NCBI RefSeq assembly: GCF_038562415.1
Contig: NZ_JBCFBA010000016.1
Location: 60,747-124,746 of the forward strand
Direction of reading: 5' to 3'
Origin: Solidesulfovibrio sp.
Lineage (GTDB): Bacteria > Desulfobacterota > Desulfovibrionia > Desulfovibrionales > Desulfovibrionaceae
Length of the DNA: 64,000 bases
Both the position numbers and the translations under genes were made by a program. Shown one piece after another: positions 16,990 to 27,053 of the stretch. Numbering within the stretch: position 1 is the first letter of the stretch; each line of letters begins with the position of its first letter. The notes beneath the pieces were generated by a model. That model was not told the origin of the DNA. It did not search any database and saw nothing but the letters and a program-made list of their open reading frames with translations.

Positions 16990-19101
16990 TCAGGAGGAGG
17001 GATTCCCGTCCACGCTTCCGCTCTCCAACGAGCTGATGATCTCGCGCACTACCGCGGCTTGCTTGGTCAAATCGACAATGGCTTTGCTCGCTATCTGCAT
17101 AGCTTGAGCGGTATCGCAAGAGAGAGCGTTTATATCTCCGATGGTGCGATTTATTTCCTCTGTAGCGGAGGATTGTTCCTCGGTTGCCGTGGCAATGGCG
17201 TGAATTTGACTTGACGACTCGGCGAAGTGATCCAGAATGTTGCGTAATCCTTTTGTTGCCTCTTCGGTCTGCGATAAGGATTTCGCTATATCTTCCGTGG
17301 TATGGGTCATGCCATCAAGAGTCGCGTTGACGCCTCGACGGATGCCGCCCACGGCATCCCCGACCTCCTTTGTCGCCATCATGGTCTTCTCGGCCAGCTT
17401 GCGGACTTCGTCGGCGACGACAGCGAAACCGCGTCCCGCTTCTCCGGCTCGGGCCGCCTCAATGGCGGCATTAAGGGCAAGGAGATTGGTTTGGTCTGCG
17501 ATATCGGCTATGGTCTGGGCAATACAGCCGATTCCATCCGCATTGTGACTGAGTTCCGAAACATACGCGTACACATTTTTGAAACCTTTATCAATATCCA
17601 GAACACTTTTGTTTACTTGAGCGATCTGCTCGGAGCCGTTCTTGGCCACTCCCTTGGCGGTCTCGGACAAATGCGTCGTATCTTCAGCGTTTCGAGCGAT
17701 TTCCAAGATAGACGATGTCATTTGTTCTATAGAAACGGCCACCTCGGTGACGCGGTTTGATTGATCAGCAGCTCTTTGGTTGGAAGTATCAATCTGTGTT
17801 GAGAGCTTTTCCAATGCGCTGGATATGCCGTTGACTATGTCGCGTAACTGGTCGGCCGCAAGCAACATGCCCTGGACTTTGGCCGTTTCCGCCAATTCCA
17901 TCGCATGCTGCGCTTTTTTCTGCGCTTCCTCGGCTTGCTGGGCCCGCAATTGCGCTTCCTCGCCTTTGGATGTGATTTCACTGATGTTGCTTTCCAACAC
18001 GGCGGAAGTGTGGTTGAGGGCCTCGAAGACCTGGCCGATTTCATCACGCCGTTGGACCAGCAACCGGGCATCATAATGGCTGGAACCAATGTGACCCAGG
18101 TGGGTGATCATTTGCCGCAATGGCTTGAAAATTTCCTTATTCAAGTAGGCGGCAAGGCCTAGGCCGATCGTGACCAGAACGACGGCAAGAGCGGCGGCCG
18201 ATTTCCACATCAGCAACGAGACCTGACTTATGATTTCATCATATTCAATGAAAGTCAGAAATTTCCAGCCGACTCCGGGCGAGGTGTGACAAAGGGCCAG
18301 ATAGGGTATTCCTTTCATTTGAACTAGGGACACCTCCCCATTCCGCTTGAAGATATCGGTCATCGCCGGAATATTGAGGTCATCGATTGACTTGAAATTG
18401 TGTTCTACGTCACTCGGATCGGAAATGATGACACCATTGCCTTGAACCGCCACGACATATCCGGTTCTGCCAATTTTTGTGCGCTGTATAATATCGGTGA
18501 GAATCTTTAGTGATAGGTCTATGCTGACCACGCCTACGGATCTTCCTTGTCGGATCGTGGCCTTGGCCACGCTCACTACAGCCATGCCAGTCGTGGACCG
18601 ATAGGTTTTGGAGACGACGGTCTTGTCCGGAGTGGCGAGCGCCTCCTGGTACCACGGCCGCTTGCGGGGATCATAGCCGGCAGGAATCTCTGACTCCGCA
18701 TTGCTTAAGAATGCGCCGTACTCAGATCCAAAATAGACTTCCTCATAATAGGGGTGCGAGGACTGAACCTGTTTGAATATGGTTGAAATTTTTTGTCCCA
18801 GGACATCATCGGATCGGATAGAAACTTTCGATTTTTCCATGCGATGCATGAATGTCGTAGCTGTATTGTCAATGTTGACAAGCAAAGGCTCTGCGGAAAG
18901 CATATTCACATTATATACAACATCATTAATGAATAGAGTAATGGCATTGTCAAGTTGCAAGACTTCGCGGCGAATGGCGGTAGTCTGAGCGTCAAGCGTA
19001 TTATTTAGGATTGAATAAAAACAGTATCCAAATATTCCTATGATTGGAATAGATACCATAAGGCTTACAATAAGAATGACCTTGATCTTTATGGACCTCA
19101 T
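16990..19101 (-). CDS. Methyl-accepting chemotaxis protein with periplasmic dCache sensor
   Basis: 703 residues. Transmembrane segment 1 lies near residues 5-28, a periplasmic double-Cache domain follows ([35 protein letters not shown]), then transmembrane segment 2 (about 305-330), HAMP, a coiled-coil linker rich in Ala/Gln/Glu, and the signalling tip [20 protein letters not shown]. Cache domains bind small ligands such as amino or organic acids. The start was set at the ATG preceded by GGAGGAG, six codons inside the longest frame. No che genes are nearby. Confidence 0.93.
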   Translation of the reverse strand: MRSIKIKVILIVSLMVSIPIIGIFGYCFYSILNNTLDAQTTAIRREVLQLDNAITLFINDVVYNVNMLSAEPLLVNIDNTATTFMHRMEKSKVSIRSDDVLGQKISTIFKQVQSSHPYYEEVYFGSEYGAFLSNAESEIPAGYDPRKRPWYQEALATPDKTVVSKTYRSTTGMAVVSVAKATIRQGRSVGVVSIDLSLKILTDIIQRTKIGRTGYVVAVQGNGVIISDPSDVEHNFKSIDDLNIPAMTDIFKRNGEVSLVQMKGIPYLALCHTSPGVGWKFLTFIEYDEIISQVSLLMWKSAAALAVVLVTIGLGLAAYLNKEIFKPLRQMITHLGHIGSSHYDARLLVQRRDEIGQVFEALNHTSAVLESNISEITSKGEEAQLRAQQAEEAQKKAQHAMELAETAKVQGMLLAADQLRDIVNGISSALEKLSTQIDTSNQRAADQSNRVTEVAVSIEQMTSSILEIARNAEDTTHLSETAKGVAKNGSEQIAQVNKSVLDIDKGFKNVYAYVSELSHNADGIGCIAQTIADIADQTNLLALNAAIEAARAGEAGRGFAVVADEVRKLAEKTMMATKEVGDAVGGIRRGVNATLDGMTHTTEDIAKSLSQTEEATKGLRNILDHFAESSSQIHAIATATEEQSSATEEINRTIGDINALSCDTAQAMQIASKAIVDLTKQAAVVREIISSLESGSVDGNPSS

Positions 19102-19743
19102 GAACTCCTCCATTGACAATAGCGATTGGATAACTTTATTAAATCACAATCGAGAGAGCCTCAACATCTGAGAAGATCTTCAAACACTGCCAAGTGTCGG
19201 TATCGGGAATTTCAACACCATGCGGAACATAAAACAAGCCTGCGGCTATGATAGCTTTGACGGCATGGAAGAAAACACGAGTGTGGCCGCTCTTGTAGAT
19301 CAACTCGATCTCTATGCTGCTATCCGTTTGTCGGCTTGCCCGGAAAAGCACTCGCATTCTCGGGAGGAGCAGCCTGCCCGGACATTGTCGATGATTCTTT
19401 TCGGCACGACGCACTGCGGCATGTGTCACCGGGAGGCTTGCGTTGACGGCATTCCACGCCGAACACTGCCCGCGACTCCTGGTCAAAGCCCCGACTGGAG
19501 GCGGGGCTTTGACCAGGAGTCGCGATTCAATACCAAATTGCGTTACGTCGTTCCGAAAATATTTCAATGTCACGGGACTGTCAAGCTCCGCTTGCAAGAT
19601 GAGGCGGGCGAGGCGAAGGTGTCACTATTTGTGTGAATAATAAAATAATTTCAGTATGATACGAAGCAGTTGAAATGCCGGGTAGGTCATTGCGTCGACC
19701 AAAACCAAGGCGGCCCACATGAAGTCTCATGCAAGCCGCTGCC
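19102..19743. other. Non-coding or decayed region before the island
   Basis: Several short frames cross this stretch on both strands, but none has a ribosome site or a recognisable domain. It holds one very long perfect inverted repeat (19471-19524) and turns AT-rich near 19635. It looks like debris of earlier insertions next to the first island attachment copy. Confidence 0.5.
19471..19524. repeat. Perfect 23-bp inverted repeat with 8-nt loop
   Basis: Arms at 19471-19493 and 19502-19524 are exact reverse complements (left arm begins CGCGACTCCTGG and ends AAGCCCCG); the loop is ACTGGAGG. There is no following T-run in either direction, so it is not a standard terminator. It could be a fused pair of transposon ends, a small palindromic element or a strong RNA hairpin. 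Confidence 0.8.
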
Positions 19744-19790
19744 ATCTATGGTCGGGGCGAGGTGATTGGAACACCCGGCATCCTGCTCCT
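19744..19790. repeat. Copy of the tRNA-Pro 3' end (attachment-site remnant 1)
   Basis: About 45 bp match the 3' half of the tRNA-Pro gene at 48800-48876 in the same orientation, including GGTCGGGGCGAGGTGATT and ACACCCGGCATCCTGCTCC, with one substitution and one missing T. Similarity ends at CTAGCAGG. It is the outermost left border of the island complex. Confidence 0.8.
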
Positions 19791-19801
19791 AGCAGGCCCG
19801 A

Positions 19802-19820
19802 GGGACGCATGGGACGCATT
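19802..19820. repeat. Dispersed island repeat GGGACRCATGGGACGC, copy A
   Basis: GGGACGCATGGGACGCATT lies 12 bp after the first attachment copy. Related copies occur at 21873, 22346, 23334, 26937 and 47126, always near module borders. The motif is an internal tandem of GGGACRC. Confidence 0.6.
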
Positions 19821-19910
19821 CTCTGCAACCGGCTGCGGAAACAAGCGGGAGGGGCCATTTCACGCCGACGCGTCGAAGAGCCAACAACAAACCTGTCGCC
19901 AGAGGAGGGG

Positions 19911-21632
19911 TCAAGAACGCACAGGTACGCCGACGTTGTTGAGCTTCGCCCGCATTGACGGACTCAAGGGAATGACAAGCTCCGCATTGTACGAACCGGT
20001 GGGGGGGTAGCCCCTGGGATTGTGGAATATCTGCTGGACGGCCACGGCATAGGCGCGCGAGGTCGACGCCGGCGACCCTTCCTGAACGTCGGGATTGAAG
20101 TCGCTGGCCAGGATGGACAGGGTGCCGTCGCTGTTGCGCCGGATCTCGAATGTGCGAAATTGCTGGGGGAAGTCCCGCAGCGAGGAGGTTTCGATCTGCC
20201 AGAACCCCAGTTCCGGGCGGGAGGCATCGGGAGAGGCAAAGGCGGTAATGGCGTTGCAGTGCCGGTGCCCCGCGATCCAGGCGATGAGATTGGGATAGGT
20301 ATGGAGTTTGGCCATCAGTTCAGGTTCGGAGATGGCGGCGGCGGCGTACCAACCGACCGGGGAGGTCGGCGGCTCGACGCCGATGGGAACATGGGCGGCG
20401 ATGAGCATGAGCTTGCCCTCGGCCTGCCCCCGGTCCAGTTCGCCCACAAGCCAGTCCAGGCGCGCCTTGTCCAGGGAGCCATGCCCGTAGCCGGGGGAAC
20501 TCGTCCGGGACAGGGGCTGATCGACATCGTCTTCCCGCTGGGTGTCGTCGATCACGATCACCGTCAGGGGGATGTCCGCCCTCGGTTCGAAGCTGTAGCA
20601 GGCAAAGTTGTTCTCGGCATCGGCCTGACTGAACCCGTGACCGACCGGCGTCGAGGTGGTGTGAAAAAATTCGGCCATCCACTCCCTTGGCGTCAGCGAG
20701 CGGCGGTTCGCATCGGCCACGACCTTGGGCGGGCTGGGGAAGTCCGCCACCGGTCCCATGCCGACGATATCCCCGTAGGGCGTCCGGCCGTCGATGACCC
20801 CCTGATAGGTTCCCCGGCTGTCAATGCCCTTGGGATCGACCAGGAAATCTCCGAGATTGAGGACGTCGTCACCGGTATAGACCTGCCGGAAATATTCGGT
20901 CACCGGGAAGGAACCGATGAAGAAATGATCGTGGTTGCCGCGCGCCTGATACCAGGGGATGGACTTGTCCAGCCCGGCCGCCTGGAACGGTTTCTGGTAG
21001 TCGATGCTGTCGGCGCCGGCGTGCGCCCCGGAACTGGGGCTGATGGCCTTTCCGTCCAGGACGTCGAGATACCAGCGCAGTTCGTTGTACTGGGTATTGT
21101 TGCAGGTATCCCCCAGGGAGATGCCGAAATCCAGGGGGTCCCGTTCGTGGAGGGCGTTAATCGTCCGCACCGCCGCATCCAGGACCTGGGTCGTGTACAG
21201 CATGGCCGGGGAATAGGCTGCGGAAATGCCGTGTTTGAGGCCGAGGGCGAAGAGCTGGGCCGGGCTTTCCTTGTCGGCGATATGGATGTCGGAGATGGTA
21301 AAAAACCGCACCAGCCGGGAAACCGGTTTCACCCCGGCGGCGTCATGGCTGGCGGGCATGAGGTCCAATCTTTTGGGAACGGCGAGGGGTTCGCCGAAGC
21401 GCCAGAGGCCGTAGCCCGACGCGGTGTATTGGGAGACGTCCGTGGGCCGCAACTTGGGCGAAGTGGCCGGCACGGGAACGGGAACGACGCTGCGTGCCAG
21501 TTTCGCCAGCGACTGGGCGGCGGCATTTACCGGGGAAAGGAGCCATTCGAGGCCGGTCACCAGCCCGCCGCAGGCAACCAGAGCGGCTCCGGAGAGGCTC
21601 GTATTGAGAAAATTCCGCCGGGAAAATTTCAT
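19911..21632 (-). CDS. Tat-exported metallophosphoesterase (TIGR03768 / RPA4764 type)
   Basis: 573 residues. The N-terminus MKFSRRNFLNTSLSGAALVA is a twin-arginine signal. Calcineurin-like metal motifs occur in order: TISDIHIAD, SLGDTCNN, ARGNHDHFF, IAAHVPIG and IAGHRHCNA. This length and layout match a family of periplasmic phosphoesterases of unknown substrate. The ATG at 21632 has AGGAG at 8 nt, favoured over a GTG three codons upstream. It is the only full gene in the first island module, lying between attachment copies 1 and 2. Confidence 0.87.
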   Translation of the reverse strand: MKFSRRNFLNTSLSGAALVACGGLVTGLEWLLSPVNAAAQSLAKLARSVVPVPVPATSPKLRPTDVSQYTASGYGLWRFGEPLAVPKRLDLMPASHDAAGVKPVSRLVRFFTISDIHIADKESPAQLFALGLKHGISAAYSPAMLYTTQVLDAAVRTINALHERDPLDFGISLGDTCNNTQYNELRWYLDVLDGKAISPSSGAHAGADSIDYQKPFQAAGLDKSIPWYQARGNHDHFFIGSFPVTEYFRQVYTGDDVLNLGDFLVDPKGIDSRGTYQGVIDGRTPYGDIVGMGPVADFPSPPKVVADANRRSLTPREWMAEFFHTTSTPVGHGFSQADAENNFACYSFEPRADIPLTVIVIDDTQREDDVDQPLSRTSSPGYGHGSLDKARLDWLVGELDRGQAEGKLMLIAAHVPIGVEPPTSPVGWYAAAAISEPELMAKLHTYPNLIAWIAGHRHCNAITAFASPDASRPELGFWQIETSSLRDFPQQFRTFEIRRNSDGTLSILASDFNPDVQEGSPASTSRAYAVAVQQIFHNPRGYPPTGSYNAELVIPLSPSMRAKLNNVGVPVRS

Positions 21633-21872
21633 GATGCGCACTCCTGTGGTATGTCCTGGCGACGATTACGGTCATGCAGTGCGTTGTCGGCCCGACACTC
21701 CCAGGCGTCTTGCCGGCGGCCCGGCCGCGATGACCTTTCCATGCATCGGGATTGCACGCCACCGGCCGACTGGAACAGTGGCCAGGGAGTCGTACAAGGT
21801 GTCTCCGCAAGTCGGTTTCCCCTGCCGGCCGCAAACTGGCCGAGCCTCGACGTGGCGAGGTGGGCAGGCTGT

Positions 21873-21985
21873 GCGAGACATGCGACGCATTCCCGCAACG
21901 TTTTTGAGAAATTTGCAACCCTGCCAGGCTGTGCGTGATCATTGTCGCATTTTCGGGATTGGGGCAAGAGAATCGGCAAGGCAGT
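21873..21985. repeat. Dispersed island repeat, copy B (long form)
   Basis: It begins ACATGCGACGCATTCCCGCA and continues with TTTTTGAGAA and GGGATTGGGGCAAGAGA. The stretch at 23334-23425 has the same order of blocks (GACGTGTTCCCGCA, TTTTTGAGAA, GGGATTGGGGCACGAGA) with about 30% change, so the two are diverged copies of a roughly 95-bp element. Confidence 0.65.
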
Positions 21986-22098
21986 TCCGCTTCCCCAGAC
22001 GGCATGGCATTGCACCGCCATGTCGGCGGCCTTTTTTATACTCCGTATTGTATCCAGCCAATTTTTCACGAAAAAAGGGCCTACGATCCACTCGCAAG

Positions 22099-22160
22099 CC
22101 CTTGAAATCTATGGTCGGGGTGAGGTGATTTGAACACCCGGCATCCTGCTCCCAAAGCCG
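22099..22160. repeat. Copy of the tRNA-Pro 3' end (attachment-site remnant 2)
   Basis: From CCCTTGAAATCTAT to CTGCTCCCAAAGC this matches the tRNA-Pro locus at 48786-48845, with one missing T and one C-to-T change. It is a direct repeat of the tRNA 3' end and marks the border between the phosphoesterase module and the rest of the island. Unlike remnant 1, it keeps matching past the tRNA end into the flanking bases. Confidence 0.85.
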
Positions 22161-22381
22161 CTCTGGCCGTCTGCATCTCTTGAAATTATTGGGGATTTCA
22201 TGGGGGCGGATAAGCCCCGCCGGACAAAATCGATCTTCTCCAGGACATTCCCGATTCTCCAAAAGTTATCCAAATCCAGGGGTTATCCGGGCTGGAGAAC
22301 CACATTTCAGCGTTATCCGGTAGGAAATATTGGGCCAGAGGAACAGGGACATATGGGACGCATTTTTCGCATCCTCTTGCA
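22140..22381. repeat. Module-border repeat X, with GTTATCC sites
   Basis: About 240 bp similar to 26734-26966 in the same orientation. Shared blocks include CCCAAAGCCGCTCTGGCCGT, AATCGATCTTCTCCAGGACA and TTCCCGATTCTCCAAAAG. It carries three GTTATCC heptamers (22265, 22282, 22312) and copy C of the GGGACRC repeat (22346). The heptamers resemble arm-type binding sites of tyrosine integrases. Confidence 0.75.
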
Positions 22382-22976
22382 GAAAAGGAGCGGAGCAGGG
22401 GGGTAGGGGGAGAGGATTGATTTTGGGACAAGAGGGACGGTCTCCTCCCCTCCGAAGGACATTTTCTTAATCGCCCTTAGACTTGCCTCTGCCGTGGCGG
22501 TGCAGGCGTATGCCTTGCCTATCCCCACTCCCACGGTAATCCAATCGGGTGCAGGATTTTATACCGATCATGGGGGGCGTGCATACGCAGTCGGAAAGAT
22601 CATATCGACCATGCACAGGGTGTCGGGGCAGGCGAACACCCCCAGAAAAGGGCGGAAACGCTTGGCTTGCCTTGATGCTGACAATGCCCAAATGAAAAAG
22701 GCCTTCTGGGAGCCACCCAAAAAGCCTTTTTCGAAAATGTTCATTCAGAGGAAGGTAATTTCTATGAAGCAGGAGTCGTGCCAAAGAGGCGGGCTGTTTG
22801 TCGGCTGTGCTTTTGCTACTGAAATCTAGCTGGTTACGCCTGCCTCCGAGGTCCCGTCTTCAAAGAAATCAACCCTCACTTCGTACAGAATTCTGTACCC
22901 TTCCAGAGAAGCGCGTCGACGTGGGGCAAGAATTTGTACCCAGCCCCTCTCGGCATGGACGCCGCACTAGGGGGCA
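22382..22976. other. Gap without a convincing gene
   Basis: Roughly 600 bp after repeat X. Short frames exist, but none has both a ribosome site and a protein-like sequence. The stretch CTTTTTCGAAAA near 22731 follows a partial inverted repeat (AAAAAGGC/GCCTTTTT, 22697-22730) that may be a weak terminator. Confidence 0.4.
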
Positions 22977-23147
22977 TCACCACTTGGTCTTGTCGAACAA
23001 CCCCCGCTTGGACAACTCGCCGGTCTTGTGGCTGTCAAAGCGGAAGTCCCCGTGGACACTGCCGGGGTGGTGCTTGGCTTTCCAGATGAGCAGGCAGACC
23101 AGGGCCAAGATGAGGAGCGCGGCAATGCCGACAATGATCCATTCCAT
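22977..23147 (-). CDS. Small single-pass membrane protein (56 residues)
   Basis: This short frame encodes MEWIIVGIAALLILALVCLL followed by IWKAKHHPG and a polar tail rich in His, Arg and Lys ending KTKW. One strong transmembrane helix at the N-terminus and a cytoplasmic basic tail make a protein-like pattern not expected by chance. There is no Shine-Dalgarno sequence: the bases before the ATG are CCCCCCT, so expression may be weak or coupled, or the true start may differ. No family recognised. It sits in the defence-like module next to a toxin-antitoxin pair, read in the opposite direction. Confidence 0.55.
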   Translation of the reverse strand: MEWIIVGIAALLILALVCLLIWKAKHHPGSVHGDFRFDSHKTGELSKRGLFDKTKW

Positions 23148-23333
23148 AGGGGGGCTAATATCAGGCGGCGGCTGGGCTTGTCATCCAGCCGGGGTATGAA
23201 GACCCCGACCGGTGGGAGGGCAGCCGCACCGGCCGGGGGTACAGCTTACGACAACGACGGTACCTGATAGCCTCAATGCCTAGGAAAAGTCCATGGCCGT
23301 GCCTACCTTGGTCCGATGTGCGTGAGCGCCTAT

Positions 23334-23425
23334 GGGACACATGGGACGTGTTCCCGCACCCTTTTTGAGAAGGCTGGAAAGCGTATAGTCGCATCCTGGG
23401 ATTGGGGCACGAGAGCCGGTAAATG
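23334..23425. repeat. Dispersed island repeat, copy D (long form)
   Basis: GGGACACATGGGACGTG is followed by TTCCCGCACCCTTTTTGAGA and GGGATTGGGGCACGAGA, a diverged copy of 21873-21985. It lies about 50 bp before the toxin gene. Confidence 0.65.
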
Positions 23426-23477
23426 GCCGCCCGGGGTGGGGCGGAGACCCCTTGCCATATTATAACATAAATATTAT

Positions 23478-23816
23478 ATGACTGGTGCCATGAACGAATG
23501 GGACGCGCATTTCATCAATGAGTTGGCAGAGGCCGAGTTCGAGGCCCTTCCTATCGATATTCGGGCGAAACTGACCCGTTCCCTGGATTTGCTGCGGGCA
23601 AAGGGGATTACGGTGTTGGTGATGCCCTTGGCACGGCATGTGGAAGGGAAAATTTGGGAGCTTCGAGCTACAGGGCGAGATGGGATCGGGAGAAGCCTCT
23701 ACGTGGCCGCGTCGGGGCGGCGTCTCCTGATCCTTCGCTCATTCATCAAGAAAACACAAAAAACTCCGCGCATGGAAATCGAAATAGCCTTGAAGCGGCT
23801 TAGCGAGGTCGAGTGA
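23478..23816 (+). CDS. higB-like: RelE/HigB-type toxin, phage Gp49-like
   Basis: 112 residues, or 108 if the second ATG (MNEWDAHF) is used. The block VEGKIWELRATGRDGIGRSLYVA with RRLLILRSFIKKTQKTPRMEIEIAL is the core of the Gp49-like RelE-superfamily ribonuclease toxins, with the basic residues that contact ribosome and mRNA. The antitoxin begins 1 bp after the stop. Toxin-first order is usual for HigBA systems. The upstream bases are AT-rich (ATATTATAACATAAATATT), likely the promoter, with no clear ribosome site. Confidence 0.85.
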   Translation: MTGAMNEWDAHFINELAEAEFEALPIDIRAKLTRSLDLLRAKGITVLVMPLARHVEGKIWELRATGRDGIGRSLYVAASGRRLLILRSFIKKTQKTPRMEIEIALKRLSEVE

Positions 23817-23817
23817 T

Positions 23818-24126
23818 ATGGCTACCGTTCCTTTCAGCAGGGTTCGCGAACGAATGATGGCCGACCCTGAGTTTCGGAAAGAATACGACGCGTTGGGCGA
23901 AGAGTTCGCCCTCATCGAGGCGATGATCGAGGCGCGCACGCAGGCGAATATGACCCAGGCGGACGTGGCCAAGGCCATGGGGGTGAGTCAGCCTCGTGTC
24001 GCTCGCATCGAATCCGGAAAGAATGTCTCCCTGGAGACGTTGCGGCGTTACGCCAAGGCGACCGGTGGCAGACTCAAGATCGTCATTGAACCGGGCAAAG
24101 CGGAACAGCGCCAACTGCGGAAATGA
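23818..24126 (+). CDS. higA-like: XRE-family antitoxin
   Basis: 102 residues. A Cro/C1 helix-turn-helix lies near residues 38-80 (MTQADVAKAMGVSQPRVARI, ESGKNVSLETLRRYAKATGG). The N-terminal helix region (FRKEYDALGEEFALIEAMI) would wrap the toxin. It starts 1 bp after the toxin stop, so it is translationally coupled. It should repress its own promoter and neutralise the toxin. Such pairs often stabilise mobile islands. Confidence 0.87.
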   Translation: MATVPFSRVRERMMADPEFRKEYDALGEEFALIEAMIEARTQANMTQADVAKAMGVSQPRVARIESGKNVSLETLRRYAKATGGRLKIVIEPGKAEQRQLRK

Positions 24127-24214
24127 TCCAACCGTATGCCCCATGCTTTTTCACAACCCTTCGAGCTCGGGTGGAGCGTTGGCGAGTTGAAAATGCCTTG
24201 GCGGTTTGTACGTC

Positions 24215-26613
24215 ATGATCACAAGTGGTAGCGACTCTTCTCACACGCCCGAACTTGATGAGTTGCGAAAGCTGCGAGAGGAAAATGCTCGTCTCAGGGA
24301 ATTGCTCGCGCGGCACAATATCTCATGGGAAGGAGCTTCTGCAGCTGGAATTGTGCCAGTTTCTGTAGAGCATCGCTCCTTGTCGGTCCCTCAAAGTTCC
24401 GCTGATAAAATTTCCCTTTTTCGAAAGCTGTTTCGTGGACGAAATGATGTTTATCCACAGCGTTGGGAGTCCGCCAAGGGGAAATCAGGATATTCTCCAG
24501 TTTGTGAAAATGAATGGCGGCGCGGAGTCTGTCAAAAACCTCGGTTGAGATGCGGGGAATGCAGTCATCGTGTGTTGTTGCCCATAACGGATCAAGTGCT
24601 CTATGCTCATCTTTCTGGGAAGTGCACCATCGGTGTGTATCCTCTATTGTCAGATGATACGTGTTATTTCTTAGCCGCTGATTTTGACGATGATTCTTGG
24701 CAAGAGGACTCCAAAGCTTTCATGTAATCTTGTCAGGAACTCAATGTCCCTGCTTACTTGGAAATATCTCGATCCGGGAAAGGGGCGCATGTATGGATTT
24801 TCTTCCTCGAAGCAGTTTCGGCGCGTGAGGCACGACGACTTGGCGCGGCTTTGATCAGCCATACCTGTGATCGCACACGTCAACTTTCCCTTTCAAGCTA
24901 CGACCGGTTATTTCCCAATCAAGATATCATGCCCAAAGGCGGATTTGGGAATCTGATCGCGTTGCCATTGCAAAAAGTGCCTCGTAATGCTGGGCGCAGT
25001 GTCTTTGTTGATGAGAACCTTGTTCCTTTTGTTGATCAGTGGACTCTTCTTGCCTCCGTTCGTCAGATGTCGGCAGCGGAATTAGAGGACGCTATTTTAC
25101 GGGCTTGTGGCGGTAGGCATCCATTGGATGTCGCGTACACATCTGATGAGGAAGAGGATGTATTGCCATGGCAGAGGCCGAATCGTGAGGTCCGTCACAT
25201 TTCCGGCCCACTTCCGAAATCGTTAGCACTGGTTCTCGCGAACCAGATTTTCATTTCCAAGTCTGATCTGCCGCAGCAACTCGCAAATCGTCTGATACGG
25301 TTGGCCGCTTTCCAAAATCCAGAATTTTATAAGGCACAGGCAATGCGCCTTCCTGTGTGGGATAAGCCTCGTGTCATTGGTTGTGCTGAGAATTTTCCAC
25401 AGCATATTGGTCTTCCAAGGGGCTGTCTCGATTCGGTACTCGATCTGTTACAGAAAAATGGCATCGAACCTCATTGCAAGAGGAGCGCATCCAGGGGAGT
25501 AAAATATCGGTAAAATTTCTTGGGACGCTGAGAAAAGAGCAGATATTGGCTGTTCGCGCGATGCTTCGGCATGACATTGGCGTTCTGTGCGCTCCAACGG
25601 CTTTCGGTAAAACAATTACGGCTGCGGCGTTGATTGCTCGGCGAAAGCTCCGCACCCTCGTTTTGGTTCACCGCACGGAACTGTTGAGGCAGTGGTCTGA
25701 ACGGTTGACGGGATTTCTTAATATCCCAACGGGGGGAATTGGGCTCATTGGAGGAGGAAAGAAAAAGTTCTCAGGTGAAATTGATATCGCAGTTATGCAA
25801 TCTCTTGTTCGGCAAGATGGCCTTGGCGAATTGCTCGATAATTATGGCCAGATCATCGTCGACGAGTGTCATCATATTTCTGCTTTTTCATTCGAAAGCA
25901 TACTTAAGCAAGCAAAGTCAAAATACATTGTCGGTTTGACCGCCACTCCGATCAGACGCGATGGCCAGGATCCGATTATTTTTATGCAGTGTGGGCCAAT
26001 AAGGTACACTGCAGCTCGATCTGAGAACGCGCCTTCACGACTTGAAATATTTCCACGGTTTCTTGCTGCGCCAGATGTTCAAGAAGGGGTTCCTATTCAA
26101 GAAGTTTTTCGGAGATTGGTTAGTGATGCAAAGAGAAATAGATTTATTATTAACGATGTTTTGCATGAATACAAAGAAGGTCGAAAGATTCTTGTTCTCA
26201 CAGAACGGACAGAGCATTTAGCACTGCTAGCCAGTCTTCTTGAAGATCCTGTTGAAAAATTGTATGTTTTGCATGGTAAATTGTCTCGCAAGCAGCGAGG
26301 GGCTATTTTTTCGGACCTTGAGTCATTAGATGCCTCAACTCCACGAGTAATACTAGCGACTGGCCGTTTGATTGGCGAAGGTTTCGATCATCCACCTCTT
26401 GACACGATGATGTTGGCGATGCCGATTTCTTGGAAGGGGACTTTGCAACAATACGCAGGTCGGCTTCACAGGGAGCATGCTGAAAAGCAAGATGTTCGCA
26501 TTTATGATTATATTGAGGACGGTTTGCCTCAATTGTCGCGGATGTGGCGCAAACGACAATCGGGATATCAGGCGATGGGCTATCGATTTCGAGATGAGCG
26601 AAGCTTGTTTTAG
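24215..26613 (+). pseudogene. Broken TOTE-type primase / SF2 helicase gene
   Basis: Three segments read as one protein of about 800 residues. Segment 1 has a coiled coil (DELRKLREENARLRELLARH) and the start of an archaeo-eukaryotic primase-like domain (ISLFRKLFRGRNDVYPQRWE, CYFLAADFDDDSW). It ends at a TAA (24725-24727) where relatives have Glu before the Cys-x-x-Leu helix. Segment 2 (24728-25470) continues the domain (SRSGKGAHVWIFFLEAV, DIMPKGGFGNLIALPLQK). Near 25474 the frame shifts by one base into segment 3, an SF2 helicase with APTAFGKT, DECHH, GLTATP and QYAGRLHR. One substitution and one lost T explain both breaks. Base composition is lower in GC than the core genome, as in a transferred gene. 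Confidence 0.85.
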
Positions 26614-26733
26614 GAAACTTCAAACAGGCATGGAAGCCCGTGACCTGCATCCTGCTAAATAGAACGGAGCATCCTGACCTGACGTTTTCGAGAATTCAAT
26701 ATTATTTCATCATGTTAGGTGCTTGCCGTGTAC

Positions 26734-26966
26734 GCATCCTGTTCCCAAAGCCGCTCTGGCCGTCAGCAAGTGCTGTAATCATTAGATAATTTTTGTGGTC
26801 GGATAAGCCCGTCTGGACAAAATCGATCTTCTCCAGGACATTCCCGATTCTCCAAAAGTTATCCAAATTCGGCGCTTATCTGGGCTGTAGGACCATATTT
26901 CAGTGTTACCCGGTAGGAATTGTGGCTCGGGGATAGGGGACACATGGGACGCATTTTGTGAGTCCT
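26734..26966. repeat. Module-border repeat Y
   Basis: It matches repeat X (22140-22381) in order and orientation, but two of its three GTTATCC sites have decayed (only 26858 is intact). It ends with copy E of the GGGACRC repeat (26937). It separates the defence-like module from the arsenic module. Confidence 0.75.
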
Positions 26967-27053
26967 CTACAAGCAAGAAAGTTCTGCATCCTTTTTCCTC
27001 GGGTTCCGTCTTCCTCCCAAAAGCCGCACCTTTTCCGGATGGAGGAGAATTCA

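Noticed and set aside
19139..19636. Open frames on both strands between the chemoreceptor and the island
   Set aside because: No ribosome sites or domains, and the frames cross the long perfect hairpin.
24725..24727. In-frame stop in the primase gene as a recoded amino acid
   Set aside because: The codon is TAA, not TGA or TAG, and a second lesion (frameshift) lies downstream, so decay is the simpler reading.
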